The position numbers were made by a program, and so were the translations under genes. From positions 3,906,001 to 3,970,000 of the forward strand of contig NZ_CP075171.1 in the NCBI RefSeq assembly GCF_021379005.1: a stretch of DNA of 64,000 nucleotides. The letters are read 5' to 3'. The stretch's first letter is position 1. The number at the start of each line of letters is the position of its first letter. The DNA comes from Leptodesmis sichuanensis A121. GTDB taxonomy: Bacteria > Cyanobacteriota > Cyanobacteriia > Leptolyngbyales > Leptolyngbyaceae. Of the stretch, positions 19,959-28,346 are shown piece after piece. The notes below the pieces were generated by a model. The model was not told the origin of the DNA, ran no database searches, and was given only the letters and a program-made list of their open reading frames with translations.

Positions 19959-22526
19959 ATGGCTAAACAGTTAAATGTACTCTCTGGGGGACAAGTAATC
20001 ACCACGGCACTGCATACCGAAATGCAGCAGTCCTACCTTGAATATGCCATGAGCGTGATTGTAGGGCGTGCCCTGCCTGATGTTCGAGATGGCCTGAAAC
20101 CCGTACATCGGCGGATTTTGTATGCGATGCATGAGTTGGGCTTGACTCCCGATCGCCCCTACCGCAAATGTGCCCGTGTGGTTGGGGATGTCCTCGGTAA
20201 ATACCACCCCCACGGCGATCAGGCAGTTTATGATGCCCTGGTGCGTATGGTGCAGGACTTTTCCAGTCGCTATCCGCTGCTGGCCGGACACGGCAATTTC
20301 GGCTCTGTCGATGATGACCCGCCAGCCGCCATGCGCTATACCGAGACGCGGTTAGCCCCCATTGGGAATGAAGCTCTGTTGAATGAAATTGGGGAAGCCA
20401 CCGTCGATTTCATCGGCAACTTTGACAACTCACAGCAAGAACCAACTGTTCTGCCGTCCCAGTTGCCCATTCTGCTGCTGAATGGCAGTTCTGGGATTGC
20501 CGTTGGGATGGCCACCAACATCCCTCCCCACAATCTGGGAGAAGTGGTGGATGGCCTGATGGCGCTGATCGATCACCCCAACCTGTCTGACGAAAAGTTG
20601 CTGGAGTTGATTCCTGGCCCCGATTTTCCCACAGGTGGCGAAATTGTTGATACTCGTGGCATCTGGGATGCTTACACCACAGGCCGGGGTAGTATTCCCG
20701 TGCGAGGAATTGCCCAAATTGAAGAAATTCAGGTCGGTCGGGGGAAGCATCGACGCACAGCGATCGTCATCACAGAACTGCCTTTCCAGGTGAATAAAGC
20801 AGGCTGGATTGAGAAAGTGGCTGAACTGGTGTCTCAAGGAAAACTGGATGGTATTTCCGATATTCGCGATGAGAGCGATCGGGATGGCATTCGTGTGGTG
20901 ATTGAACTAAAGCGAGAAGCCAATCCTCATAAGCTGCTCAATCTGCTGTACAAGCAAACCGCCCTGCAAACCAACTTCGGGGTGATCATGCTGGCTCTGG
21001 ATAACGGTCAACCGCGCCAGATGCCCCTCCGGGAACTGATGCAGCGGTTTCTGGATTTTCGCGAAGAAACCCTTACCCGTCGCTACCAGCATGAACTGAA
21101 TCAGGCTGAGAATCGCCGTCATATTGTCGAAGGCTTGCTGATTGCCCTGGAAAATCTAGACGATATTATTGATATCCTGCGGAATGCTCCCGATGGCAGT
21201 ACCGCCAAAGCCGAGTTTCAGGCCGAATTTGACCTCAGCGATCGCCAAGCCGATGCCATTCTTGCTATGCCCATGCGTCGCCTGACGGGCATTGAACAGG
21301 AAAATCTGCAAAATGAATTTGATGAATTGACCGATCGCATAGCCGACCTGGAACGGCTGCTGGGCGATCGACGGGAACTGTTGAAGTCGCTGAAAAAGGA
21401 TCTGCGATCGCTCAAGAAAAAGTATGCCGACGATCGACGCACCCGCATTACTCCCAGCCCTGATCCATCCTCTGCCCTCCCGGAAGAAGGCAATGCTAAA
21501 AAGCAGCAGGCTGAGGAATCCAGTACCCAGGCCAGCTTTTTTGAAGAGGAAATTGAAGACGAAGAAACTGTGCTGGAACTGACCCAGCGGGGCTATGTAC
21601 GTCGGATTTCTATAAAATCCTTTCAGCGGCAAAATCGCAATCGCAATGAAGACGGCCCAGTCACGTTGACCGAAGGCGATGATCTGGTGCTGCAAACTCA
21701 GATCACCAGTACCGCCAAAGAAATGATTGTTCTGACTCGCAGTGGCAAAGCTTATTCCGTGCGTGTGGGAGACATTCCTCAGACCTCTGGACGCGCCAAA
21801 GGAACGCCACTGGTCACGCTCCTGCCTCCTGCCGCGCAAAGCGATCCAACCGGAATCGTCGGCCATTTCATGCTGCCAGATCACCCCCAGGATAAGAACT
21901 TGCTGATTCTGACTCAACAGGGACGAGTCAAACGCCTGCCCGTCGAAGATTTCAAAGGCTTAACTGGCAGGGGATTAACCGCACTCAAGTTGAAAGATGA
22001 CGACCAGATCGTGTCCATCAGCCTGACGGAGCCAGATCAGCAACTGATCGTGGCAACCTCTGGTGGACGGCTGCTGCGGGTTGAAATTAACGATGACCAA
22101 TTACCGATTCAAAGCCGCACCTCCCAGGGGCAACTGGTGATGCGGTTAGGGAAACGGGAAAAACTGATTGGTTGTGTGACCGCATCCCTGGGCAGTGTGC
22201 TGCTGATGGTGACTGAGAAAGGCTATGCTAAGCGAACTCCCGTGGCCACCTTGCGCCAGTCTCACCCAGGCGAGTTGGGCGCTCAAGGTATTCAATTTGC
22301 CAGCAAAACCGATGCTCTGGTCGGCTTACTGGGACTGCGACCCGATCTGGAGGTGATCTTTCTCAGTACTCAGAATCGGATTCTCCGTCCTGATCTAACA
22401 GCAATACCGATGGGGGGACGAGACAGCACGGGCGATCGCATTGTGAAACTGGAGCGGGATGAAAAGATTGTCGCCGTATCTGCCCTACAGCAAATTTTGC
22501 CCGGAACTTCTGAGTCAGCAAATTAG
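19959..22526 (+). CDS. gyrA: Type IIA topoisomerase subunit A (GyrA/ParC)
   Basis: An 855-residue DNA-cleaving subunit of gyrase or topoisomerase IV. The catalytic Tyr127 is in AMRYTETRL. The DNA gate helix has [17 protein letters not shown] (81-97), with Gln88 where E. coli GyrA has the quinolone-related Ser83. Breakage domain and coiled coil run to about 500, followed by an acidic linker (about 505-540) and six-blade C-terminal beta-pinwheel (about 545-840: [47 protein letters not shown]). The GyrA-box position (about 555-562) reads QRQNRNRN and not QRRGGKG, so supercoiling cannot be taken for granted. It could be the second GyrA/ParC paralogue of cyanobacteria. Confidence 0.88.
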   Translation: MAKQLNVLSGGQVITTALHTEMQQSYLEYAMSVIVGRALPDVRDGLKPVHRRILYAMHELGLTPDRPYRKCARVVGDVLGKYHPHGDQAVYDALVRMVQDFSSRYPLLAGHGNFGSVDDDPPAAMRYTETRLAPIGNEALLNEIGEATVDFIGNFDNSQQEPTVLPSQLPILLLNGSSGIAVGMATNIPPHNLGEVVDGLMALIDHPNLSDEKLLELIPGPDFPTGGEIVDTRGIWDAYTTGRGSIPVRGIAQIEEIQVGRGKHRRTAIVITELPFQVNKAGWIEKVAELVSQGKLDGISDIRDESDRDGIRVVIELKREANPHKLLNLLYKQTALQTNFGVIMLALDNGQPRQMPLRELMQRFLDFREETLTRRYQHELNQAENRRHIVEGLLIALENLDDIIDILRNAPDGSTAKAEFQAEFDLSDRQADAILAMPMRRLTGIEQENLQNEFDELTDRIADLERLLGDRRELLKSLKKDLRSLKKKYADDRRTRITPSPDPSSALPEEGNAKKQQAEESSTQASFFEEEIEDEETVLELTQRGYVRRISIKSFQRQNRNRNEDGPVTLTEGDDLVLQTQITSTAKEMIVLTRSGKAYSVRVGDIPQTSGRAKGTPLVTLLPPAAQSDPTGIVGHFMLPDHPQDKNLLILTQQGRVKRLPVEDFKGLTGRGLTALKLKDDDQIVSISLTEPDQQLIVATSGGRLLRVEINDDQLPIQSRTSQGQLVMRLGKREKLIGCVTASLGSVLLMVTEKGYAKRTPVATLRQSHPGELGAQGIQFASKTDALVGLLGLRPDLEVIFLSTQNRILRPDLTAIPMGGRDSTGDRIVKLERDEKIVAVSALQQILPGTSESAN

Positions 22527-22612
22527 CCATCTGACTATACAGGTGGGATATAGAGAGCGATCGCAATTGATCAGTGTGATAGAGTGATCGCTACTTTTAT
22601 CTGCTCCGGATT

Positions 22613-22912
22613 ATGAGTAACGGACAGCCTGATCCAAGCACCCAGCCATTGCTAAGCACGCTCCTGCAAGCCAACGCAGAATCGCTTTAGTTAAATCGCC
22701 AGAACAGTCAGGTGTTGGGCAATTTGACTCAAGAAGTCGCTAATTTAACTGTACAAGTCGGGCATCTAACGGAAGGTTTAACAGAGATTAGATACCTGGT
22801 TCAAGAACAATCAGAAACGGCAAAGCGGCAAGCAGAAACAGCGGAACGCCAAGAGCGAAACATTGAACGCCTGGTAGGAATTGTCGATCGCCTGATTCAA
22901 GACCGCCGCTGA
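22613..22912 (+). pseudogene. Small coiled-coil gene with in-frame amber stop
   Basis: ATG 22613 opens MSNGQPDPSTQPLLSTLLQ..., reaches TAG at 22688-22690 (codon 26), and the same frame continues for 73 more sense codons to 22912. The later part (TQEVANLTVQVGHLTEGLTEI, TAKRQAETAERQERNIERLV) is a heptad coiled coil that matches the character of the first 25 residues. So one gene is split by a single nonsense codon. A shortened product could start at GTG 22709. Readthrough or sequencing error cannot be excluded. Confidence 0.6.
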
Positions 22913-22985
22913 ACCGAGTTCAATTTAAATTGTTCCTTTCTCACTCCAACTCGACCATTCCAGGGAGTCTGGTAGTAAGCTAGTC

Positions 22986-23005
22986 AGTTGATGAATTGAT
23001 CAACT
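22986..23005. promoter_or_regulatory. Inverted repeat before the ABC ATPase
   Basis: AGTTGAT-GAATTG-ATCAACT is a perfect 7-bp inverted repeat with a 6-base spacer, ending 13 bases before the GTG start at 23019. It may be an operator or an RNA hairpin near the ribosome site. No regulator can be named. Confidence 0.4.
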
Positions 23006-23018
23006 CCAGGCAGTCACC

Positions 23019-24338
23019 GTGGCACAGGTCGTTCTTGAAAATATCTATAAAAGCTTTCAGAAAGGTACAGGGAGCCGGGAACCGGGAACAGAGAGCGCTC
23101 CCCACCCAACCGCCGTTCTGCGCAACATCAACCTGACAATTCAGGATGGGGAATTCATGGTACTGGTGGGGCCATCCGGCTGCGGCAAAAGCACCCTCCT
23201 GCGATTAATTGCAGGGTTGGAAGAGATTACCGGCGGCAATATTTATGTCGGCGATCGCCGGATCAACGAACTACCCCCCAAAGCCCGCGACATTGCTATG
23301 GTGTTCCAGAATTATGCCCTGTATCCTCACATGACGGTGTATGACAACCTGGCCTTTGGGCTACGGCGGACAGCAGGAGGGAGTGGGGAGTCGGGAGCCG
23401 GGAGTAGAGGAGATGAGGGAGATAGGGGGGGGCAATGCAAAACTCAACACTCAACACTCAAAACTCAAAACTCCCTTCCCCTTTGGGCCGAAAACTTGTT
23501 GATTGAAACGACTCGTAAACTGCCGAAAGGATTGCAATATCAATCGGAGCGCGAGAAAGGCATTGATCAACGGGTGCGAAACATTGCCCAAATCTTGCAA
23601 ATTGAACCGTTGCTGAATCGGCTACCTAAACAACTCTCTGGTGGACAAAAACAGCGGGTCGCGCTGGGACGAGCAATGGCTCGCGATCCGCAGGTGTTCT
23701 TAATGGATGAGCCACTGTCGAACCTGGATGCTAAGTTGCGGGCAGAAACTCGATCGCAAATTGTGAAACTGCAACGTCGTCTGGGAACCACCACCATTTA
23801 CGTCACCCACGATCAGACAGAAGCCATGACCATGGGCGATCGCATTGCCGTGATGAATGCAGGGCAAATTCAGCAAATTGCCTCTCCTCTAGAACTCTAT
23901 AACCGTCCGGCGAACCGCTTTGTCGCCGAATTCATTGGCTCCCCGCCGATGAACTTTCTCCCCGTGCAGTTCAAAGCGCCACTGCTGATTACCCATGATC
24001 CCTTCCGGTTAACCCTGCCTCCGGCCTGGGAACCTGCCTTAAGTCGGTATGATGGCCGTACTCTGATGCTGGGGATTCGACCCGAACATCTCAGTGTTGG
24101 GGTTCCCGCTCCTAAAAATCTGCACGTCCAGGTAGAACTGGTGGAAGCGTTGGGCAGTGAAACCTACCTTGCTGTCCGCTTACTGGATACAGGTACCCGT
24201 CAACCCATCTTCCTGCAAGCCAGAATTGAACCGGATCATCAGGTTCAGGTGGGAGCCGATCTCTGGTTAACGATCGCCCCCGATAAACTGCACTTGTTCG
24301 ATCCAGCAACAGACCTCGCGATCGCCTGTCCCGTATGA
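23019..24338 (+). CDS. ugpC: ABC transporter ATPase, MalK/UgpC type
   Basis: A 439-residue nucleotide-binding subunit of a carbohydrate-class importer. Walker A GPSGCGKST (51-59), Q-loop VFQNYALYPHMTVYDNLAFG (95-114), signature LSGGQ (206-210), Walker B VFLMDEP (226-232), H-loop YVTHDQTEAM, and the C-terminal regulatory OB domain with MLGIRPEHLSV. The family is usually about 360-380 residues; the excess is two low-complexity inserts: residues about 16-30 (TGSREPGTES) and about 119-155 (GSGESGAGSRGDEGDR, then KTQHSTLKTQNS), both repeat-derived and in frame. GTG start, overlapping the next gene by 4 bases. No permease nearby, as is common for shared ATPases of this class. Confidence 0.85.
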   Translation: MAQVVLENIYKSFQKGTGSREPGTESAPHPTAVLRNINLTIQDGEFMVLVGPSGCGKSTLLRLIAGLEEITGGNIYVGDRRINELPPKARDIAMVFQNYALYPHMTVYDNLAFGLRRTAGGSGESGAGSRGDEGDRGGQCKTQHSTLKTQNSLPLWAENLLIETTRKLPKGLQYQSEREKGIDQRVRNIAQILQIEPLLNRLPKQLSGGQKQRVALGRAMARDPQVFLMDEPLSNLDAKLRAETRSQIVKLQRRLGTTTIYVTHDQTEAMTMGDRIAVMNAGQIQQIASPLELYNRPANRFVAEFIGSPPMNFLPVQFKAPLLITHDPFRLTLPPAWEPALSRYDGRTLMLGIRPEHLSVGVPAPKNLHVQVELVEALGSETYLAVRLLDTGTRQPIFLQARIEPDHQVQVGADLWLTIAPDKLHLFDPATDLAIACPV

Positions 24339-24772
24339 ACCTTCCTTCTTTTCTCTGGCTCTGGCGCATTGCCGCCTGGTCAATGGGCTTATCCTGGCTG
24401 GCCTTTTTGATCCTGGCCGTATCCGGTGGCTGGATGTGGTGGCGACGGCGATCGCACCAACCCCGACCCGATTGGTTGCGGCCTTTCCATTATTGTGTCG
24501 GCGCAACCCTGGCAATCTTGGTGCTGATCTTGCTGGCGATCGGTATTATTGGCACACTGGGCCATTATGGGAGTTTGGGTCACTCAATTCACCTATATGC
24601 CGGATTAGCCGTCGTTGATCTGGTATTCCTGTCAGCCTGGAGTGCGATGCAAATTCAGCCCACTCGTCCCTGGGCCAGACGGCTACATTTGGCAATCAAT
24701 GCCATGTTGCTGCTGGGATTCATAGCGGTTTCAGTCACTGGGTGGGCGGTTGTGCAAAAGTACCTGCCTTGA
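24335..24772 (+). CDS. Four-helix membrane protein (DUF4079-like)
   Basis: A 145-residue integral membrane protein with four predicted helices (about 10-32, 50-72, 80-100, 118-140). Histidines sit near helix ends (FHYCVG, GHYGSLGHSIHLYAG, LHLAINA), as in cytochrome b561-like and DUF4079 proteins of cyanobacteria, so haem binding is possible but unproven. Its ATG overlaps the stop of the ABC ATPase gene (ATGA), which implies translational coupling. Confidence 0.7.
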   Translation: MNLPSFLWLWRIAAWSMGLSWLAFLILAVSGGWMWWRRRSHQPRPDWLRPFHYCVGATLAILVLILLAIGIIGTLGHYGSLGHSIHLYAGLAVVDLVFLSAWSAMQIQPTRPWARRLHLAINAMLLLGFIAVSVTGWAVVQKYLP

Positions 24773-24780
24773 AGGGGGAA

Positions 24781-24808
24781 TAGGGTGTAGGGTGTAGGGT
24801 GTAGGGTT
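24781..24808. repeat. Heptamer tandem repeat (TAGGGTG)x3
   Basis: Three exact TAGGGTG units followed by TAGGGTT, between two genes. It is the same class of short tandem repeat as the GGGTGTG array inside the aminotransferase gene at 7965-7992. Confidence 0.8.
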
Positions 24809-24823
24809 AGAGGAGTATTTCCC

Positions 24824-25456
24824 TTGGTCGAGTTCAGTTCTCAAGTGCAGCCGGATGCTACGACAGCGTCAGAAACTCTGGTTGAGCCAGCCATCTTCAG
24901 AATTTCTCCCTTAATTCGCGTCACCTTGCTGAGTCTGTATGTTGCTCTTACGCTGCCGCTGCCCTTTTTACCGCAACTGGCTGGGCCAACAGTACCACCG
25001 CTGATTCTGTGGGTCGGGATTGGTCTGGGAGCGATCGCGCTGTATGGGGCATTAAGCGAACGGGTGGTGCTGGATGACGCGGGAATTCAAGTGATTTATC
25101 CTGTATGGATGGCTCCAATTTTTCGCAGAGGATGGTCGTTGTCCTGGTCTGAGGTACAGGCATTAAAGCCGCGTTCAACGGGACAGGGAGGATTAGTGTA
25201 TTACTTCCTGAGTCGATCGGGAGAAGCATTTTTGTTGCCCATGCGAGTTGCGGGGTTTGCCCGTCTGGTGCGGCTGGTAGAAGCCAAAACGGGTATTGAT
25301 ACAACTGATGTGCGCCCTTTATCCCAACCCTGGATGTATCTGATCCTATTAGGGTTTACCCTGCTGCTGTTGCTGGTAGATAGCTGGATCATCTGGACGG
25401 CTTTCCACCTTGCTCCGACGACGATCGCGACTATGTTTATCAGCAATTTTCAGTAG
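24824..25456 (+). CDS. Membrane protein with PH-like domain
   Basis: A 210-residue membrane protein with hydrophobic helices at about 25-46, 55-75 and 170-200. A cytosolic beta-rich segment (about 78-160: ERVVLDDAGIQVIYPVWM, LSWSEVQALKPRSTG, GEAFLLPMRVAGFARLV) resembles bacterial PH-like (DUF304/YdbT-type) domains. It starts at TTG 24824 with GAGGAG nine bases before; no ATG fits better. Function unknown. Same strand as the two genes before and the ABC ATPase after. Confidence 0.65.
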   Translation: MVEFSSQVQPDATTASETLVEPAIFRISPLIRVTLLSLYVALTLPLPFLPQLAGPTVPPLILWVGIGLGAIALYGALSERVVLDDAGIQVIYPVWMAPIFRRGWSLSWSEVQALKPRSTGQGGLVYYFLSRSGEAFLLPMRVAGFARLVRLVEAKTGIDTTDVRPLSQPWMYLILLGFTLLLLLVDSWIIWTAFHLAPTTIATMFISNFQ

Positions 25457-25475
25457 CGGGCAGTGCCCACCCTAC
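25453..25475. repeat. GTAG...CTAC palindromic repeat, family D copy 1
   Basis: GTAGCGGGCAGTGCCCACCC plus TAC forms an imperfect hairpin overlapping the stop codon of the preceding gene. It shares CAGTGCCCACCCTAC with 53746-53770. Confidence 0.6.
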
Positions 25476-25521
25476 CGAGGTCGATCGTCCTTTATCTCAC
25501 GCGACAACAACTTGCTACATC

Positions 25522-26322
25522 ATGACGGTTTCCGCTTCTACTCCTCAACTTCAACTGGAGCAGGTTAGTTTAGCCCCCAATCTGTTTCGTTCGGCAAAAG
25601 TTAGTCCGAAAGACCTGGCGAGCGTCAATCCTTACTATCTGTTGCGGGACGTTTCGTTGCAGGTTTTTACAGGCGATCGCATTGCGATCATAGGGCCATC
25701 AGGGGCGGGAAAAACTAGCTTATTGAGACTGATTAATCGGCTGAATGAACCCACATCTGGAACGTTGTACTTTGAAGAGCAACCTTACTCCAAAATTCCG
25801 GTACTTCAGCTTCGTCAGCAAGTGGTGCTGGTCTTACAGGAATCAAAGTTGCTGGGGATGATGGTTCAGGATGCCTTGGCCTATCCACTGCAGTTACGGG
25901 GATTGGATAAGAAAACAATTCAAGCCCGTATGAGGGAATGGATCGAACGATTTCGTATCCCCTCTGATTGGCTAAACCGCACGGAACAACAACTGTCCGT
26001 TGGTCAGCGTCAGATTGTGGCGATCGCTCGTGCTGCCCTCACTCATCCCAAAGTACTGCTGCTCGATGAACCCACCTCGGCTCTGGATGCTGGTCGCAGC
26101 CAACAACTTCTGGATGTGCTCAATGAGCTATCAGCCAATCACGGCACCACCATTCTGATGATCAATCATCAACTCGATCTGGCCGAGCAGTTTAGCGATC
26201 GCATGGTGTATCTAGAGCAAGGACAGATCCTGCAAGACTATCCTTCCCAGCAGATAGACTGGCTTGCTCTCAAACAACAACTGCAATGCACCGAACAGCA
26301 ACAGACTGAAGAATGGCTGTAA
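25522..26322 (+). CDS. ABC transporter ATPase with LSVGQ signature
   Basis: A 266-residue ATPase. Walker A GPSGAGKT (58-65), Q-loop VLVLQESKLLGMMVQDAL, signature LSVGQRQ (158-164) with Val in place of the usual first Gly, Walker B VLLLDEP (178-184), H-loop MINHQLDLAEQ. The sequence type recalls the FetA/YbbL-like (metal or phosphate export) branch, which is an inference. Residues 20-38 form an extra stretch between the first two strands. No permease gene adjoins, so the partner must be encoded elsewhere. Confidence 0.8.
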   Translation: MTVSASTPQLQLEQVSLAPNLFRSAKVSPKDLASVNPYYLLRDVSLQVFTGDRIAIIGPSGAGKTSLLRLINRLNEPTSGTLYFEEQPYSKIPVLQLRQQVVLVLQESKLLGMMVQDALAYPLQLRGLDKKTIQARMREWIERFRIPSDWLNRTEQQLSVGQRQIVAIARAALTHPKVLLLDEPTSALDAGRSQQLLDVLNELSANHGTTILMINHQLDLAEQFSDRMVYLEQGQILQDYPSQQIDWLALKQQLQCTEQQQTEEWL

Positions 26323-26465
26323 GTTGGCTCAATTTGGAGTTGTACCTCTGGAAAAAAGTAGATATTCTCAAGCTTGCCCATTTTCCCTAGAGCAGATTCT
26401 AGATGAGAAATTCGTTGGCTTGTAAGGTGAACAATCACTCACCCTGTTGCTTGAAATTTTCCAAC

Positions 26466-26496
26466 AAAAAAGGCTCTACCAGCATATGGAAGAGCC
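26466..26496 (-). terminator. Rho-independent terminator of glnB
   Basis: On the minus strand GGCTCT...AGAGCC closes a hairpin with a 13-base loop, followed by TTTTTT. It lies 60 bases after the glnB stop. Confidence 0.85.
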
Positions 26497-26556
26497 AGGA
26501 CTCAATCAAGAGGTTGAAACAGTAAACTCAATTCAGATAAAGAAGAATAAACAGGA

Positions 26557-26907
<351 letters not shown>

Positions 26908-26980
26908 TTAGCTTTTAAGTAGTTTCTAAGTGTGACCCGTTCTAGCCTGTCACTAATACTATTAGCATGACATTTTCTAA

Positions 26981-26994
26981 CACCGTAAACGGTG
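26981..26994. promoter_or_regulatory. Perfect palindrome in the glnB promoter
   Basis: CACCGTAAACGGTG is a 14-base perfect palindrome between the NtcA-type site and the glnB start. It might be a second operator or a start-site hairpin. No factor can be named. Confidence 0.4.
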
Positions 26995-27001
26995 GGGGTT
27001 T

Positions 27002-27015
27002 GTAACAAAAAATAC
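27002..27015 (-). promoter_or_regulatory. NtcA-binding site of glnB
   Basis: GTA-N8-TAC is exact (GTAACAAAAAATAC read on the plus strand). It lies about 107 bases before the glnB start, with a weak -10-like TAGAAA about 22 bases further downstream on the minus strand. This is the known arrangement of NtcA-activated class II promoters, and glnB is an established NtcA target in cyanobacteria. Confidence 0.8.
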
Positions 27016-27060
27016 ATTCTGTTAAGCTGCGATCGTGGCCTTACTTGGCTTTCTGACCCA

Positions 27061-27678
27061 TTAGCGGGAGGGGAGTAAGGGCCGAACGATCAGGAAACCC
27101 GTTCCAAAGGCTGAGACCACAATCAAACAGACTACCAGCACCAGCCACCAGGTACTGATTTCTCCAGAGTTTTCTACCGCTGCGATCGGGTGAGGTTGGC
27201 TGTCCTGGCCCGTAAGTACACGGGTGGGGGCGGGGCTAGCTGGAGCATCGGGAATTTCATTGGCTGAAGTAGCAGATACCAGATGAGCTGCTTCAGCGGC
27301 AGCGGTTGATTTTGCTGCCGTTGAATCGAGACTATCGTGGGCCGGGGCGATCGCTGGGGCAGTGAAATCCAGGGCTTCCAGATGGGAAGGAAAAGTCTCC
27401 AGCGTTCCCTGTCCTGAACGATAGGAGTCCGCCAGTTGACGCAGATGCAAGGTGGATTGAACGACCCGCTCAATTTCCAGGCGCAATTGCTGGTTTTGTT
27501 GAATTAAATGCTGATTTTCGGTTTTCAGGGAATGGAGGTCGCTCTTAGCGGTTTGCAACTCATTGGCGACTTCCCGATACAAAGAAAGAGGAACTGCAGG
27601 AGCTTGAGCCGCTCCTCTTGCAGCAGGAGTTGCTTTAGCCGATGGAGTTTCTGACCTGGGGTTGGCGTTAGAAGTCAT
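27061..27678 (-). CDS. Coiled-coil protein with C-terminal membrane anchor
   Basis: A 205-residue protein. It has a Pro/Ala-rich start, a coiled coil at about residues 33-85 (YREVANELQTAKSDLHSLKT, ENQHLIQQNQQLRLEIERVV), a long Ala/Ser/Pro linker, and one transmembrane helix at about 177-200 (WWLVLVVCLIVVSAFGTGFL). This looks like a tail-anchored cytosolic coiled coil. I do not recognise the family. Monocistronic, divergent from queF. Confidence 0.65.
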   Translation of the reverse strand: MTSNANPRSETPSAKATPAARGAAQAPAVPLSLYREVANELQTAKSDLHSLKTENQHLIQQNQQLRLEIERVVQSTLHLRQLADSYRSGQGTLETFPSHLEALDFTAPAIAPAHDSLDSTAAKSTAAAEAAHLVSATSANEIPDAPASPAPTRVLTGQDSQPHPIAAVENSGEISTWWLVLVVCLIVVSAFGTGFLIVRPLLPSR

Positions 27679-27887
27679 ACAGTGTCAGCCAGTACAAGAA
27701 AAATACGCCCACCAGAATAGACCCAATCTCACAAAATGCACGTTTTATTTGTTGAGAATTGCTACGAAGGGGAGGAGGGTTTGGGATGAGTGCCAGTTTC
27801 TAGTGCCAGGGGATAGAGGGGTTCTTTTCGTCGATCGCCATAGCTCATCTTTTACAATGGAGCGGCGGTCTTAAAAGCAAGTAGTTC

Positions 27888-28334
27888 ATGAGTCAACCTT
27901 TTGTGCAGCAACCGAATGATTTAGTCACGGATCTGGAATCCTCCACTCCATCGACAGACGCGAAATATGGTGAACGAATCATTGCAGAAGGGCAATTGAT
28001 TACCTTCCCCAATCCCAGAGTTGGTCGGCGTTACGAAATTCACGTCAGTTTGCCGGAGTTTACCTGCAAATGTCCGTTCTCGGGGTATCCCGACTTTGCC
28101 ACCATTTATGTCACCTATGTCCCTGATGAAAGGGTTGTAGAGTTAAAAGCGTTGAAGCTCTATATTAATAGCTACCGCGATCGCTACATTTCCCATGAAG
28201 AGGCGGTGAATCAGATTCTGGATGACTTCATTGCGGCCTGCGAACCTTTAGAAATTAAAGTGAAAGGCGACTTCAACCCGCGTGGCAACGTTCACATGGT
28301 CGTTGAGGTTGAGCATCGTAAAGCTGTTTCCTAA
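27888..28334 (+). CDS. queF: 7-cyano-7-deazaguanine reductase (QueF, short type)
   Basis: Reduces preQ0 to preQ1 with NADPH in queuosine synthesis. The 148-residue unimodular QueF has the catalytic Cys62 and Asp69 in CKCPFSGYPDF and the QueF motif ELKALKLY (85-92). Glu104-105 lies in RYISHEE. No preQ1 riboswitch could be recognised in the short upstream gap. Clear assignment. Confidence 0.95.
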   Translation: MSQPFVQQPNDLVTDLESSTPSTDAKYGERIIAEGQLITFPNPRVGRRYEIHVSLPEFTCKCPFSGYPDFATIYVTYVPDERVVELKALKLYINSYRDRYISHEEAVNQILDDFIAACEPLEIKVKGDFNPRGNVHMVVEVEHRKAVS

Positions 28335-28346
28335 GAATGCCTGGTT

